From Climacium dendroides (taxonomy: Eukaryota > Streptophyta > Bryopsida > Hypnales > Climaciaceae), in the NCBI GenBank assembly GCA_950106755.1, contig OX467088.1, positions 14,988,001 through 15,052,000 on the forward strand: 64,000 bases of DNA, written 5' to 3'. The notes below the pieces were generated by a model. The model searched no databases and had not been told where the DNA came from. It saw only the letters and a list, made by a program, of their open reading frames with translations. A program made the translations under genes and the position numbers. Below, one piece after another: positions 51,240 to 62,820 of this stretch (positions within the stretch are counted from its first letter, which is position 1; the number at the start of each line of letters is the position of its first letter).

Positions 51240-54200
51240 ATACTTGACAAAAACAAATGTTGCAAGATATCATTTTCAAATTATTTGTAACAACTTATTT
51301 TAGGGTCTAAATTGGAAGGCAATGCGTGAGAATTTCAAGAACACATCGTCGACTTGCCTTGTACTTTAACGGCGGAACATCAAATCTCATGCATATTGCA
51401 CGTCCAAATATGCAAGCAAAGAAAATGTATTAGTTGCCAATGCTCCAAGTCTTCCTTTTCCAGTTGGAAAATGGTAATTCAAGGAAAATACTGTAAAGGC
51501 AATGCGTGACATATTCAACAAAATAGAATTAGGCTTGCCTTGCACTTGGAGGGCCACAATCATTTCAAACCTCATAGACATTGCATGTAGGAAAAGGAAA
51601 TCAAGAATACTTGACAAAAACAAATGTTGCAAGATATCATTTTCAAATTATTTGTAACAACTTATTTTAGGGTCTAAATTGGAAGGCAATGCGTGAGAAT
51701 TTCAAGAACACAGCGTCGACTTGCCTTGTACTTTAATACCGGATCATCAAATATCATGGATATTGCACGTTCAAATATGCAAGCAAAGAAAATGTATTAG
51801 TTGCCAATGCTCCAAGCCTTCCTTTTCCAGTTGGAAAATGGTAATTCAAGGAAAATACTATAAAGGCAATGCGTGACATATTCAACAAAATAGAATTAGG
51901 CTTGCCTTGCACTCGGAGGGCCACAAACATTTCAATCCTCATAGACATTGCATGTAGGAAAAGGAAATCAAGAATACTTGACAAAAACAAATGTTGCAAG
52001 ATATCATTTTCAAATTATTTGTAACAACTTATTTTAGGGTCTAAATTGGAAGGCAATGCGTGAGAATTTCAAGAACACATCGTCGACTTGCCTTGTACTT
52101 TAATACCGGATCATCAAATATCATGCATATTGCACGTCCAAATATGCAAGCAAAGAAAATGTATTAGTTGCCAATGCTCCAAGTCTTCCTTTTCCAGTTG
52201 GAAAATGGTAATTCAAGGAAAATACTGTAAAGGCAATGCGTGACATATTCAACAAAATAGAATTAGGCTTGCCTTGCACTTGGAGGGCCACAATCATTTC
52301 AAACCTCATAGACATTGCATGTAGGAAAAGGAAATCAAGAATACTTGACAAAAACAAATGTTGCAAGATATCATTTTCAAATTATTTGTAACAACTTATT
52401 TTAGGGTCTAAATTGGAAGGCAATGCGTGAGAATTTCAAGAACACATCGTCGACTTGCCTTGTACTTTAATACCGGATCATCAAATATCATGCATATTGC
52501 ACGTCCAAATATGCAAGCAAAGAAAATGTATTAGTTGCCAATGCTCCAAGTCTTCCTTTTCCAGTTGGAAAATGGTAATTCAAGGAAAATACTGTAAAGG
52601 CAATGCGTGACATATTCAACAAAATAGAATTAGGCTTGCCTTGCACTTGGAGGGCCACAATCATTTCAAACCTCATAGACATTGCATGTAGGAAAAGGAA
52701 ATCAAGAATACTTGACAAAAACAAATGTTGCAAGATATCATTTTCAAATTATTTGTAACAACTTATTTTAGGGTCTAAATTGGAAGGCAATGCGTGAGAA
52801 TTTCAAGAACACATCGTCGACTTGCCTTGTACTTTAACGGCGGAACATCAAATCTCATGCATATTGCACGTCCAAATATGCAAGCAAAGAAAATGTATTA
52901 GTTGCCAATGCTCCAAGCCTTCCTTTTCCAGTTGGAAAATGGTAATTCAAGGAAAATACTGTAAAGGCAATGCGTGACATATTCAACAAAATAGAATTAG
53001 GCTTGCCTTGCACTCGGAGGGCCACAAACATTTCAATCCTCATAGACATTGCACGTAGGAAAAGGAATGCAAGATTACTTGACAAATGCAAATGTGGCAA
53101 GATATCATTTTCAAATTATTTGTAACAACTTATTTTATGGTCTTAATTGGAAGGGAATGCGTGAGAATTTCAAGAACACATCGTCGACTTGCCTTGTACT
53201 TTAATACCGGATCATCAAATATCATGGATATTGCACGTTCAAATATGCAAGCAAAGAAAATGTATTAGTTGCCAATGCTCCAAGTCTTCCTTTTCCAGTT
53301 GGAAAATGGTAATTCAAGGAAAATACTGTAAAGGCAATGCGTGACATATTCAACAAAATAGAATTAGGCTTGCCCTGCACTTGGAGGGTCACAATCATTT
53401 CAAACCTCATAGACATTGCACGTAGGAAAAGGAATGCAAGAATACTTGACAAAACAAATGTTGCAAGATATCATTTTCAAATTATTTGTAACAACTTATT
53501 TTATGGTCTAAATTGGAAGGCAATGCGTGAGAATTTCAAGAACACATCGTCGACTTGCCTTGTACTTTAACGCCGGAACATCAAATATCATGGATATTGC
53601 ACGTCCAAATATGCAAGCAAAGAAAATGTATTAGTTGCCAATGCTCCAAGTCTTCCTTTTCCAGTTGGAAAATGGTAATTCAAGGAAAATACTGTAAAGG
53701 CAATGCGAGACATATTCAACAAAATAGAATTAGGCTTGCCTTGCACTTGGAGGGCCACAATCATTTCAAACCTCATAGACATTGCATGTAGGAAAAGGAA
53801 ATCAAGAATACTTGACAAAAACAAATGTTGCAAGATATCATTTTCAAATTATTTGTAACAACTTATTTAAGGGTCTAAATTGGAAGGCAATGCGTGAGAA
53901 TTTCAAGAACACATCGTCGACTTGCCTTGTACTTTAACGGCGGAACATCAAATCTCATGCATATTGCACGTCCAAATATGCAAGCAAAGAAAATGTATTA
54001 GTTGCCAATGCTCCAAGCCTTCCTTTTCCAGTTGGAAAATGGTAATTCAAGGAAAATACTGTAAAGGCAATGCGTGACATATTCAACAAAATAGAATTAG
54101 GCTTGCCTTGCACTCGGAGGGCCACAAACATTTCAATCCTCATAGACATTGCACGTAGGAAAAGGAATGCAAGAATACTTGACAAATGCAAATGTGGCAA

Positions 54201-55274
54201 GATATCATTTTCAAATTATTTGTAACAACTTATTTTATGGTCTTAATTGGAAGGGAATGCGTGAGAATTTCAAGAACACATCGTCGACTTGCCTTGTACT
54301 TTAATACCGGATCATCAAATATCATGGATATTGCACGTTCAAATATGCAAGCAAAGAAAATGTATTAGTTGCCAATGCTCCAAGTCTTCCTTTTCCAGTT
54401 GGAAAATGGTAATTCAAGGAAAATACTGTAAAGGCAATGCGTGACATATTCAACAAAATAGAATTAGGCTTGCCCTGCACTTGGAGGGTCACAATCATTT
54501 CAAACCTCATAGACATTGCACGTAGGAAAAGGAATGCAAGAATACTTGAAAAAACAAATGTTGCAAGATATCATTTGCAAATTATTTGTAACAACTTATT
54601 TTATGGTCTAAATTGGAAGGCAATGCGTGAGAATTTCAAGAACACATCGTCGACTTGCCTTGTACTTTAACGCCGGAACATCAAATATCATGGATATTGC
54701 ACGTCCAAATATGCAAGCAAAGAAAATGGATTAGTTGCCAATGCTCCAAGTCTTCCTTTTCCAGTTGGAAAATGGTAATTCAAGGAAAATACTGTAAAGG
54801 CAATGCGAGACATATTCAACAAAATAGAATTAGGCTTGCCTTGCACTTGGAGGGCCACAATCATTTCAAACCTCATAGACATTGCATGTAGGAAAAGGAA
54901 ATCAAGAATACTTGACAAAAACAAATGTTGCAAGATATCATTTTCAAATTATTTGTAACAACTTATTTTAGGGTCTAAATTGGAAGGCAATGCGTGAGAA
55001 TTTCAAGAACACATCGTCGACTTGCCTTGTACTTTAATACCGGATCATCAAATATCATGGATATTGCACGTTCAAATATGCAAGCAAAGAAAATGTATTA
55101 GTTGCCAATGCTCCAAGCCTTCCTTTTCCAGTTGGAAAATGGTAATTCAAGGAAAATACTGTAAAGGCAATGCGTGACAAATTCAACAAAATAGAATTAG
55201 GCTTGCCTTGCACTCGGAGGGCCACAAACATTTCAATCCTCATAGACATTGCATGTAGGAAAAGGAAATCAAGG
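51240..55274 (+). repeat. Eleven-monomer duplication, copy 1 (4,035 bp)
   Basis: Positions 51240-55406 match 55275-59441. The left limit is AAGAATAC at 51239 against AAGGATAC at 55274; the right limit is AACGGCGG against AACGCCGG at 55407/59442. Private markers kept in order include ACACAGCGTCGAC (51711/55746), AAGATTACTTG, CTTATTTAAGGGTC, CTTGAAAAAAC and ATGGATTAG. Length is 11 monomers less the two bases lost at 53222 and 54322. Confidence 0.9.
52855..55054 (+). repeat. Nested 1,100-bp trimer, two copies
   Basis: Monomers phased at 52855, 53222 and 53588 are repeated at 53955, 54322 and 54688. Both start after AACGGCGGAAC and include one 366-bp monomer. Differences are few: AAGATTAC/AAGAATAC, CTTGACAAAAC/CTTGAAAAAAC, CATTTTCAAAT/CATTTGCAAAT, ATGTATTAG/ATGGATTAG and TTTAAGGG/TTTTAGGG. 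The trimer pair is older than the 4,035-bp duplication, which copied it whole to 56890-59089. Confidence 0.82.
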
Positions 55275-58200
55275 ATACTTGACAAAAACAAATGTTGCAA
55301 GATATCATTTTCAAATTATTTGTAACAACTTATTTTAGGGTCTAAATTGGAAGGCAATGCGTGAGAATTTCAAGAACACATCGTCGACTTGCCTTGTACT
55401 TTAACGGCGGAACATCAAATCTCATGCATATTGCACGTCCAAATATGCAAGCAAAGAAAATGTATTAGTTGCCAATGCTCCAAGTCTTCCTTTTCCAGTT
55501 GGAAAATGGTAATTCAAGGAAAATACTGTAAAGGCAATGCGTGACATATTCAACAAAATAGAATTAGGCTTGCCTTGCACTTGGAGGGCCACAATCATTT
55601 CAAACCTCATAGACATTGCATGTAGGAAAAGGAAATCAAGAATACTTGACAAAAACAAATGTTGCAAGATATCATTTTCAAATTATTTGTAACAACTTAT
55701 TTTAGGGTCTAAATTGGAAGGCAATGCGTGAGAATTTCAAGAACACAGCGTCGACTTGCCTTGTACTTTAATACCGGATCATCAAATATCATGGATATTG
55801 CACGTTCAAATATGCAAGCAAAGAAAATGTATTAGTTGCCAATGCTCCAAGCCTTCCTTTTCCAGTTGGAAAATGGTAATTCAAGGAAAATACTATAAAG
55901 GCAATGCGTGACATATTCAACAAAATAGAATTAGGCTTGCCTTGCACTCGGAGGGCCACAAACATTTCAATCCTCATAGACATTGCATGTAGGAAAAGGA
56001 AATCAAGAATACTTGACAAAAACAAATGTTGCAAGATATCATTTTCAAATTATTTGTAACAACTTATTTTAGGGTCTAAATTGGAAGGCAATGCGTGAGA
56101 ATTTCAAGAACACATCGTCGACTTGCCTTGTACTTTAATACCGGATCATCAAATATCATGCATATTGCACGTCCAAATATGCAAGCAAAGAAAATGTATT
56201 AGTTGCCAATGCTCCAAGTCTTCCTTTTCCAGTTGGAAAATGGTAATTCAAGGAAAATACTGTAAAGGCAATGCGTGACATATTCAACAAAATAGAATTA
56301 GGCTTGCCTTGCACTTGGAGGGCCACAATCATTTCAAACCTCATAGACATTGCATGTAGGAAAAGGAAATCAAGAATACTTGACAAAAACAAATGTTGCA
56401 AGATATCATTTTCAAATTATTTGTAACAACTTATTTTAGGGTCTAAATTGGAAGGCAATGCGTGAGAATTTCAAGAACACATCGTCGACTTGCCTTGTAC
56501 TTTAATACCGGATCATCAAATATCATGCATATTGCACGTCCAAATATGCAAGCAAAGAAAATGTATTAGTTGCCAATGCTCCAAGTCTTCCTTTTCCAGT
56601 TGGAAAATGGTAATTCAAGGAAAATACTGTAAAGGCAATGCGTGACATATTCAACAAAATAGAATTAGGCTTGCCTTGCACTTGGAGGGCCACAATCATT
56701 TCAAACCTCATAGACATTGCATGTAGGAAAAGGAAATCAAGAATACTTGACAAAAACAAATGTTGCAAGATATCATTTTCAAATTATTTGTAACAACTTA
56801 TTTTAGGGTCTAAATTGGAAGGCAATGCGTGAGAATTTCAAGAACACATCGTCGACTTGCCTTGTACTTTAACGGCGGAACATCAAATCTCATGCATATT
56901 GCACGTCCAAATATGCAAGCAAAGAAAATGTATTAGTTGCCAATGCTCCAAGCCTTCCTTTTCCAGTTGGAAAATGGTAATTCAAGGAAAATACTGTAAA
57001 GGCAATGCGTGACATATTCAACAAAATAGAATTAGGCTTGCCTTGCACTCGGAGGGCCACAAACATTTCAATCCTCATAGACATTGCACGTAGGAAAAGG
57101 AATGCAAGATTACTTGACAAATGCAAATGTGGCAAGATATCATTTTCAAATTATTTGTAACAACTTATTTTATGGTCTTAATTGGAAGGGAATGCGTGAG
57201 AATTTCAAGAACACATCGTCGACTTGCCTTGTACTTTAATACCGGATCATCAAATATCATGGATATTGCACGTTCAAATATGCAAGCAAAGAAAATGTAT
57301 TAGTTGCCAATGCTCCAAGTCTTCCTTTTCCAGTTGGAAAATGGTAATTCAAGGAAAATACTGTAAAGGCAATGCGTGACATATTCAACAAAATAGAATT
57401 AGGCTTGCCCTGCACTTGGAGGGTCACAATCATTTCAAACCTCATAGACATTGCACGTAGGAAAAGGAATGCAAGAATACTTGACAAAACAAATGTTGCA
57501 AGATATCATTTTCAAATTATTTGTAACAACTTATTTTATGGTCTAAATTGGAAGGCAATGCGTGAGAATTTCAAGAACACATCGTCGACTTGCCTTGTAC
57601 TTTAACGCCGGAACATCAAATATCATGGATATTGCACGTCCAAATATGCAAGCAAAGAAAATGTATTAGTTGCCAATGCTCCAAGTCTTCCTTTTCCAGT
57701 TGGAAAATGGTAATTCAAGGAAAATACTGTAAAGGCAATGCGAGACATATTCAACAAAATAGAATTAGGCTTGCCTTGCACTTGGAGGGCCACAATCATT
57801 TCAAACCTCATAGACATTGCATGTAGGAAAAGGAAATCAAGAATACTTGACAAAAACAAATGTTGCAAGATATCATTTTCAAATTATTTGTAACAACTTA
57901 TTTAAGGGTCTAAATTGGAAGGCAATGCGTGAGAATTTCAAGAACACATCGTCGACTTGCCTTGTACTTTAACGGCGGAACATCAAATCTCATGCATATT
58001 GCACGTCCAAATATGCAAGCAAAGAAAATGTATTAGTTGCCAATGCTCCAAGCCTTCCTTTTCCAGTTGGAAAATGGTAATTCAAGGAAAATACTGTAAA
58101 GGCAATGCGTGACATATTCAACAAAATAGAATTAGGCTTGCCTTGCACTCGGAGGGCCACAAACATTTCAATCCTCATAGACATTGCACGTAGGAAAAGG

Positions 58201-59309
58201 AATGCAAGAATACTTGACAAATGCAAATGTGGCAAGATATCATTTTCAAATTATTTGTAACAACTTATTTTATGGTCTTAATTGGAAGGGAATGCGTGAG
58301 AATTTCAAGAACACATCGTCGACTTGCCTTGTACTTTAATACCGGATCATCAAATATCATGGATATTGCACGTTCAAATATGCAAGCAAAGAAAATGTAT
58401 TAGTTGCCAATGCTCCAAGTCTTCCTTTTCCAGTTGGAAAATGGTAATTCAAGGAAAATACTGTAAAGGCAATGCGTGACATATTCAACAAAATAGAATT
58501 AGGCTTGCCCTGCACTTGGAGGGTCACAATCATTTCAAACCTCATAGACATTGCACGTAGGAAAAGGAATGCAAGAATACTTGAAAAAACAAATGTTGCA
58601 AGATATCATTTGCAAATTATTTGTAACAACTTATTTTATGGTCTAAATTGGAAGGCAATGCGTGAGAATTTCAAGAACACATCGTCGACTTGCCTTGTAC
58701 TTTAACGCCGGAACATCAAATATCATGGATATTGCACGTCCAAATATGCAAGCAAAGAAAATGGATTAGTTGCCAATGCTCCAAGTCTTCCTTTTCCAGT
58801 TGGAAAATGGTAATTCAAGGAAAATACTGTAAAGGCAATGCGAGACATATTCAACAAAATAGAATTAGGCTTGCCTTGCACTTGGAGGGCCACAATCATT
58901 TCAAACCTCATAGACATTGCATGTAGGAAAAGGAAATCAAGAATACTTGACAAAAACAAATGTTGCAAGATATCATTTTCAAATTATTTGTAACAACTTA
59001 TTTTAGGGTCTAAATTGGAAGGCAATGCGTGAGAATTTCAAGAACACATCGTCGACTTGCCTTGTACTTTAATACCGGATCATCAAATATCATGGATATT
59101 GCACGTTCAAATATGCAAGCAAAGAAAATGTATTAGTTGCCAATGCTCCAAGCCTTCCTTTTCCAGTTGGAAAATGGTAATTCAAGGAAAATACTGTAAA
59201 GGCAATGCGTGACAAATTCAACAAAATAGAATTAGGCTTGCCTTGCACTCGGAGGGCCACAAACATTTCAATCCTCATAGACATTGCATGTAGGAAAAGG
59301 AAATCAAGG
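55275..59309 (+). repeat. Eleven-monomer duplication, copy 2 (4,035 bp)
   Basis: Direct tandem neighbour of copy 1. Both copies end with the AAGGATAC variant (55274 and 59309), showing that the junction fell just after that base. I saw no substitution between the copies at the markers compared. This is the largest near-identical duplication in the window. Confidence 0.9.
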
Positions 59310-59599
59310 ATACTTGACAAAAACAAATGTTGCAAGATATCATTTTCAAATTATTTGTAACAACTTATTTTAGGGTCTAAATTGGAAGGCAATGCGTGAG
59401 AATTTCAAGAACACATCGTCGACTTGCCTTGTACTTTAACGCCGGAACATCAAATCTCATGCATATTGCACGTTCAAATATGCAAGCAAAGAAAATGTAT
59501 TAGTTGCCAATGCTCCAAGCCTTCCTTTTCCAGTTGGAAAATGGTAATTCAAGGAAAATACTATAAAGGCAATGCGTGACATATTCAACAAAATAGAAT

Positions 59600-60180
59600 T
59601 AGGCTTCCCTTGCACTTGAAGGGCCACAATCATTTCAAACCTCATAGACATTGCGCGTAGGAAAAGGAATGCAAGAATACTTGACAAAAGCAAATGTCGC
59701 AAGATATCATTTTCAAATTATTTGTAACAACTTATTTTAGGGTCTAAATTGGAAGGCAATGCGTGAGAATATCAAGAACACATCGTCGACTTGCCCTGTA
59801 CTTGAATACCGGATCATCAAATATCATGGATATTGCACGTTCAAATATGCAAGCAAAGAAAATGTATTAGTTGCCAATGCTCCAAGCCCTCCTTTTCCAG
59901 TTGGAAAATGGTAATTCAAGGAAAATACTGTAAAGGCAATGCAGGACATATTCAACAAAATAGAATTAGGCTTGCCCTGCACTTGGAGGGTCACAATCAT
60001 TTCAAACCTCATAGACATTGCACGTAGGAAAAGGAATGCAAGAATACTTGCCAAAACAAATGTTGCAAGATATCATTTTCAAATTATTTGTAACAACTTA
60101 TTTTATGGTCTTAATTGGAAGGCAATGCGTGAGAATTTCAAGAACACATCGCCGACTTGCCTCGTACTTTAATACCGGAT
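59600..60180 (+). repeat. Island of zone-2 and zone-4 type monomers inside zone 5
   Basis: Around 59605-59712 the sequence has TTGAAGGG, GGAATGCAAG and AAAGCAAATGTCGCAAG, the zone-2 combination, then returns to TTATTTTAGGGTC of zone 5. The next monomer (about 59800-60070) has CTTGAATACCGG, GCCCTCC, GCAGGACATATTC and CTTGCCAAAACAAATG, the zone-4 monomer 2. It lies about 18 kb from the nearest other copy of that type. Confidence 0.72.
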
Positions 60181-61673
60181 CATCAAATATCATGGATATT
60201 GCACGTTCAAATATACAAGCAAAGAAAATGTATTAGTTGCCAATGCTCCAAGCCTTCCTTTTCCAGTTGGAAAATGGTAATTCAAGGAAAATACTGTAAA
60301 GGCAATGCGTGACATATTCAACAAAATAGAATTAGGCTTGCCTTGCACTCGGAGGGCCACAAACATTTCAATCCTCATAGACATTGCATGTAGGAAAAGG
60401 AAATCAAGAATACTTGACAAAAACAAATGTTGCAAGATATCATTTTCAAATTATTTGTAACAACTTATTTTAGGGTCTAAATTGGAAGGCAATGCGTGAG
60501 AATTTCAAGAACACATCGTCGACTTGCCTTGTACTTTAACGGCGGAACATCAAATCTCATGCATATTGCACGTCCAAATATGCAAGCAAAGAAAATGTAT
60601 TAGTTGCCAATGCTCCAAGCCTTCCTTTTCCAGTTGGAAAATGGTAATTCAAGGAAAATACTATAAAGGCAATGCGTGACATATTCAACAAAATAGAATT
60701 AGGCTTGCCTTGCACTCGGAGGGCCACAAACATTTCAATCCTCATAGACATTGCATGTAGGAAAAGGAAATCAAGAATACTTGACAAAAACAAATGTTGC
60801 AAGATATCATTTTCAAATTATTTGTAACAACTTATTTTAGGGTCTAAATTGGAAGGCAATGCGTGAGAATTTCAAGAACACATCGTCGACTTGCCTTGTA
60901 CTTTAACGCCGGAACATCAAATCTCATGCATATTGCACGTCCAAATATGCAAGCAAAGAAAATGTATTAGTTGCCAATGCTCCAAGTCTTCCTTTTCCAG
61001 TTGGAAAATGGTAATTCAAGGAAAATACTGTAAAGGCAATGCGTGACATATTCAACAAAATAGAATTAGGCTTGCCTTGCACTTGGAGGGCCACAATCAT
61101 TTCAAACCTCATAGACATTGCATGTAGGAAAAGGAAATCAAGAATACTTGACAAAAACAAATGTTGCAAGATATCATTTTCAAATTATTTGTAACAACTT
61201 ATTTTAGGGTCTAAATTGGAAGGCAATGCGTGAGAATTTCAAGAACACATCGTCGACTTGCCTTGTACTTTAATACCGGATCATCAAATATCATGGATAT
61301 TGCACGTTCAAATATGCAAGCAAAGAAAATGTATTAGTTGCCAATGCTCCAAGCCTTCCTTTTCCAGTTGGAAAATGGTAATTCAAGGAAAATACTATAA
61401 AGGCAATGCGTGACATATTCAACAAAATAGAATTAGGCTTGCCTTGCACTCGGAGGGCCACAAACATTTCAATCCTCATAGACATTGCATGTAGGAAAAG
61501 GAAATCAAGAATACTTGACAAAAACAAATGTTGCAAGATATCATTTTCAAATTATTTGTAACAACTTATTTTAGGGTCTAAATTGGAAGGCAATGCGTGA
61601 GAATTTCAAGAACACATCGTCGACTTGCCTTGTACTTTAATACCGGATCATCAAATATCATGGATATTGCACG

Positions 61674-62820
61674 TTCAAATATGCAAGCAAAGAAAATGTA
61701 TTAGTTGCCAATGCTCCAAGCCTTCCTTTTCCAGTTGGAAAATGGTAATTCAAGGAAAATACTGTAAAGGCAATGCGTGACATATTCAACAAAATAGAAT
61801 TAGGCTTGCCTTGCACTCGGAGGGCCACAAACATTTCAATCCTCATAGACATTGCATGTAGGAAAAGGAAATCAAGAATACTTGACAAAAACAAATGTTG
61901 TAAGATATCATTTTCAAATTATTTGTAACAACTTATTATAGGGTCTAAATTGGAAGGCAATGGGTGAGAATTTCAAGAACACATCGTCGACTTGCCTTGT
62001 ACTTTAACGCCGGAGCATCAAATGTCATGCATATTGCACGTCAAAATATGCAACCAAAGAAAATGTGGAAGTTGGCAATGCTCCAAGCCTTCCTTTTCCA
62101 GTTGGAAAATGGTAATTCAAGGAAAATACTGTAAAGGCAATGCGTGACAAATTCAACAAAATAGAATTAGGCTTGCCTTGCACTTGAAGGGCCACAATCA
62201 TTTCAAACCTCATAGACATTGCATGTAGGAAAAGGAAATCAAGAATACTTGACAAAAACAAATGTTGCAAGATATCATTTTCAAATTATTTGTAACAACT
62301 TATTTTAGGGTCTAAATTGGAAGGCAATGCGTGAGAATTTCAAGAACACATCGTCGACTTGCCTTGTACTTTAACGCCGGAACATCAAATCTCATGCATA
62401 TTGCACGTCCAAATATGCAAGCAAAGAAAATGTATTAGTTGCCAATGCTCCAAGCCTTCCTTTTCCAGTTGGAAAATGGTAATTCAAGGAAAATACTGTA
62501 AAGGCAATGCGTGACATATTCAACAAAATAGAATTAGGCTTGCCTTGCACTCGGAGGGCCACAAACATTTCAATCCTCATAGACATTGCATGTTGGAAAA
62601 GGAAATCAAGAATACTTGACAAAAACAAATGTTGTAAGATATCATTTTCAAATTATTTGTAACAACTTATTATAGGGTCTAAATTGGAAGGCAATGGGTG
62701 AGAATTTCAAGAACACATCGTCGACTTGCCTTGTACTTTAACGCCGGAGCATCAAATGTCATGCATATTGCACGTCAAAATATGCAACCAAAGAAAATGT
62801 GGAAGTTGGCAATGCTCCAA
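61674..62820 (+). repeat. 734-bp duplication near 62 kb
   Basis: Positions 61674-62086 match 62408-62820 with one difference (GCATGTAGG against GCATGTTGG near 62593). Shared markers are AAATGTTGTAAG, CTTATTATAGGG (61932/62666), AATGGGTGAG, AAATGTCATGC and GAAGTTGGCAATG. Confidence 0.76.
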
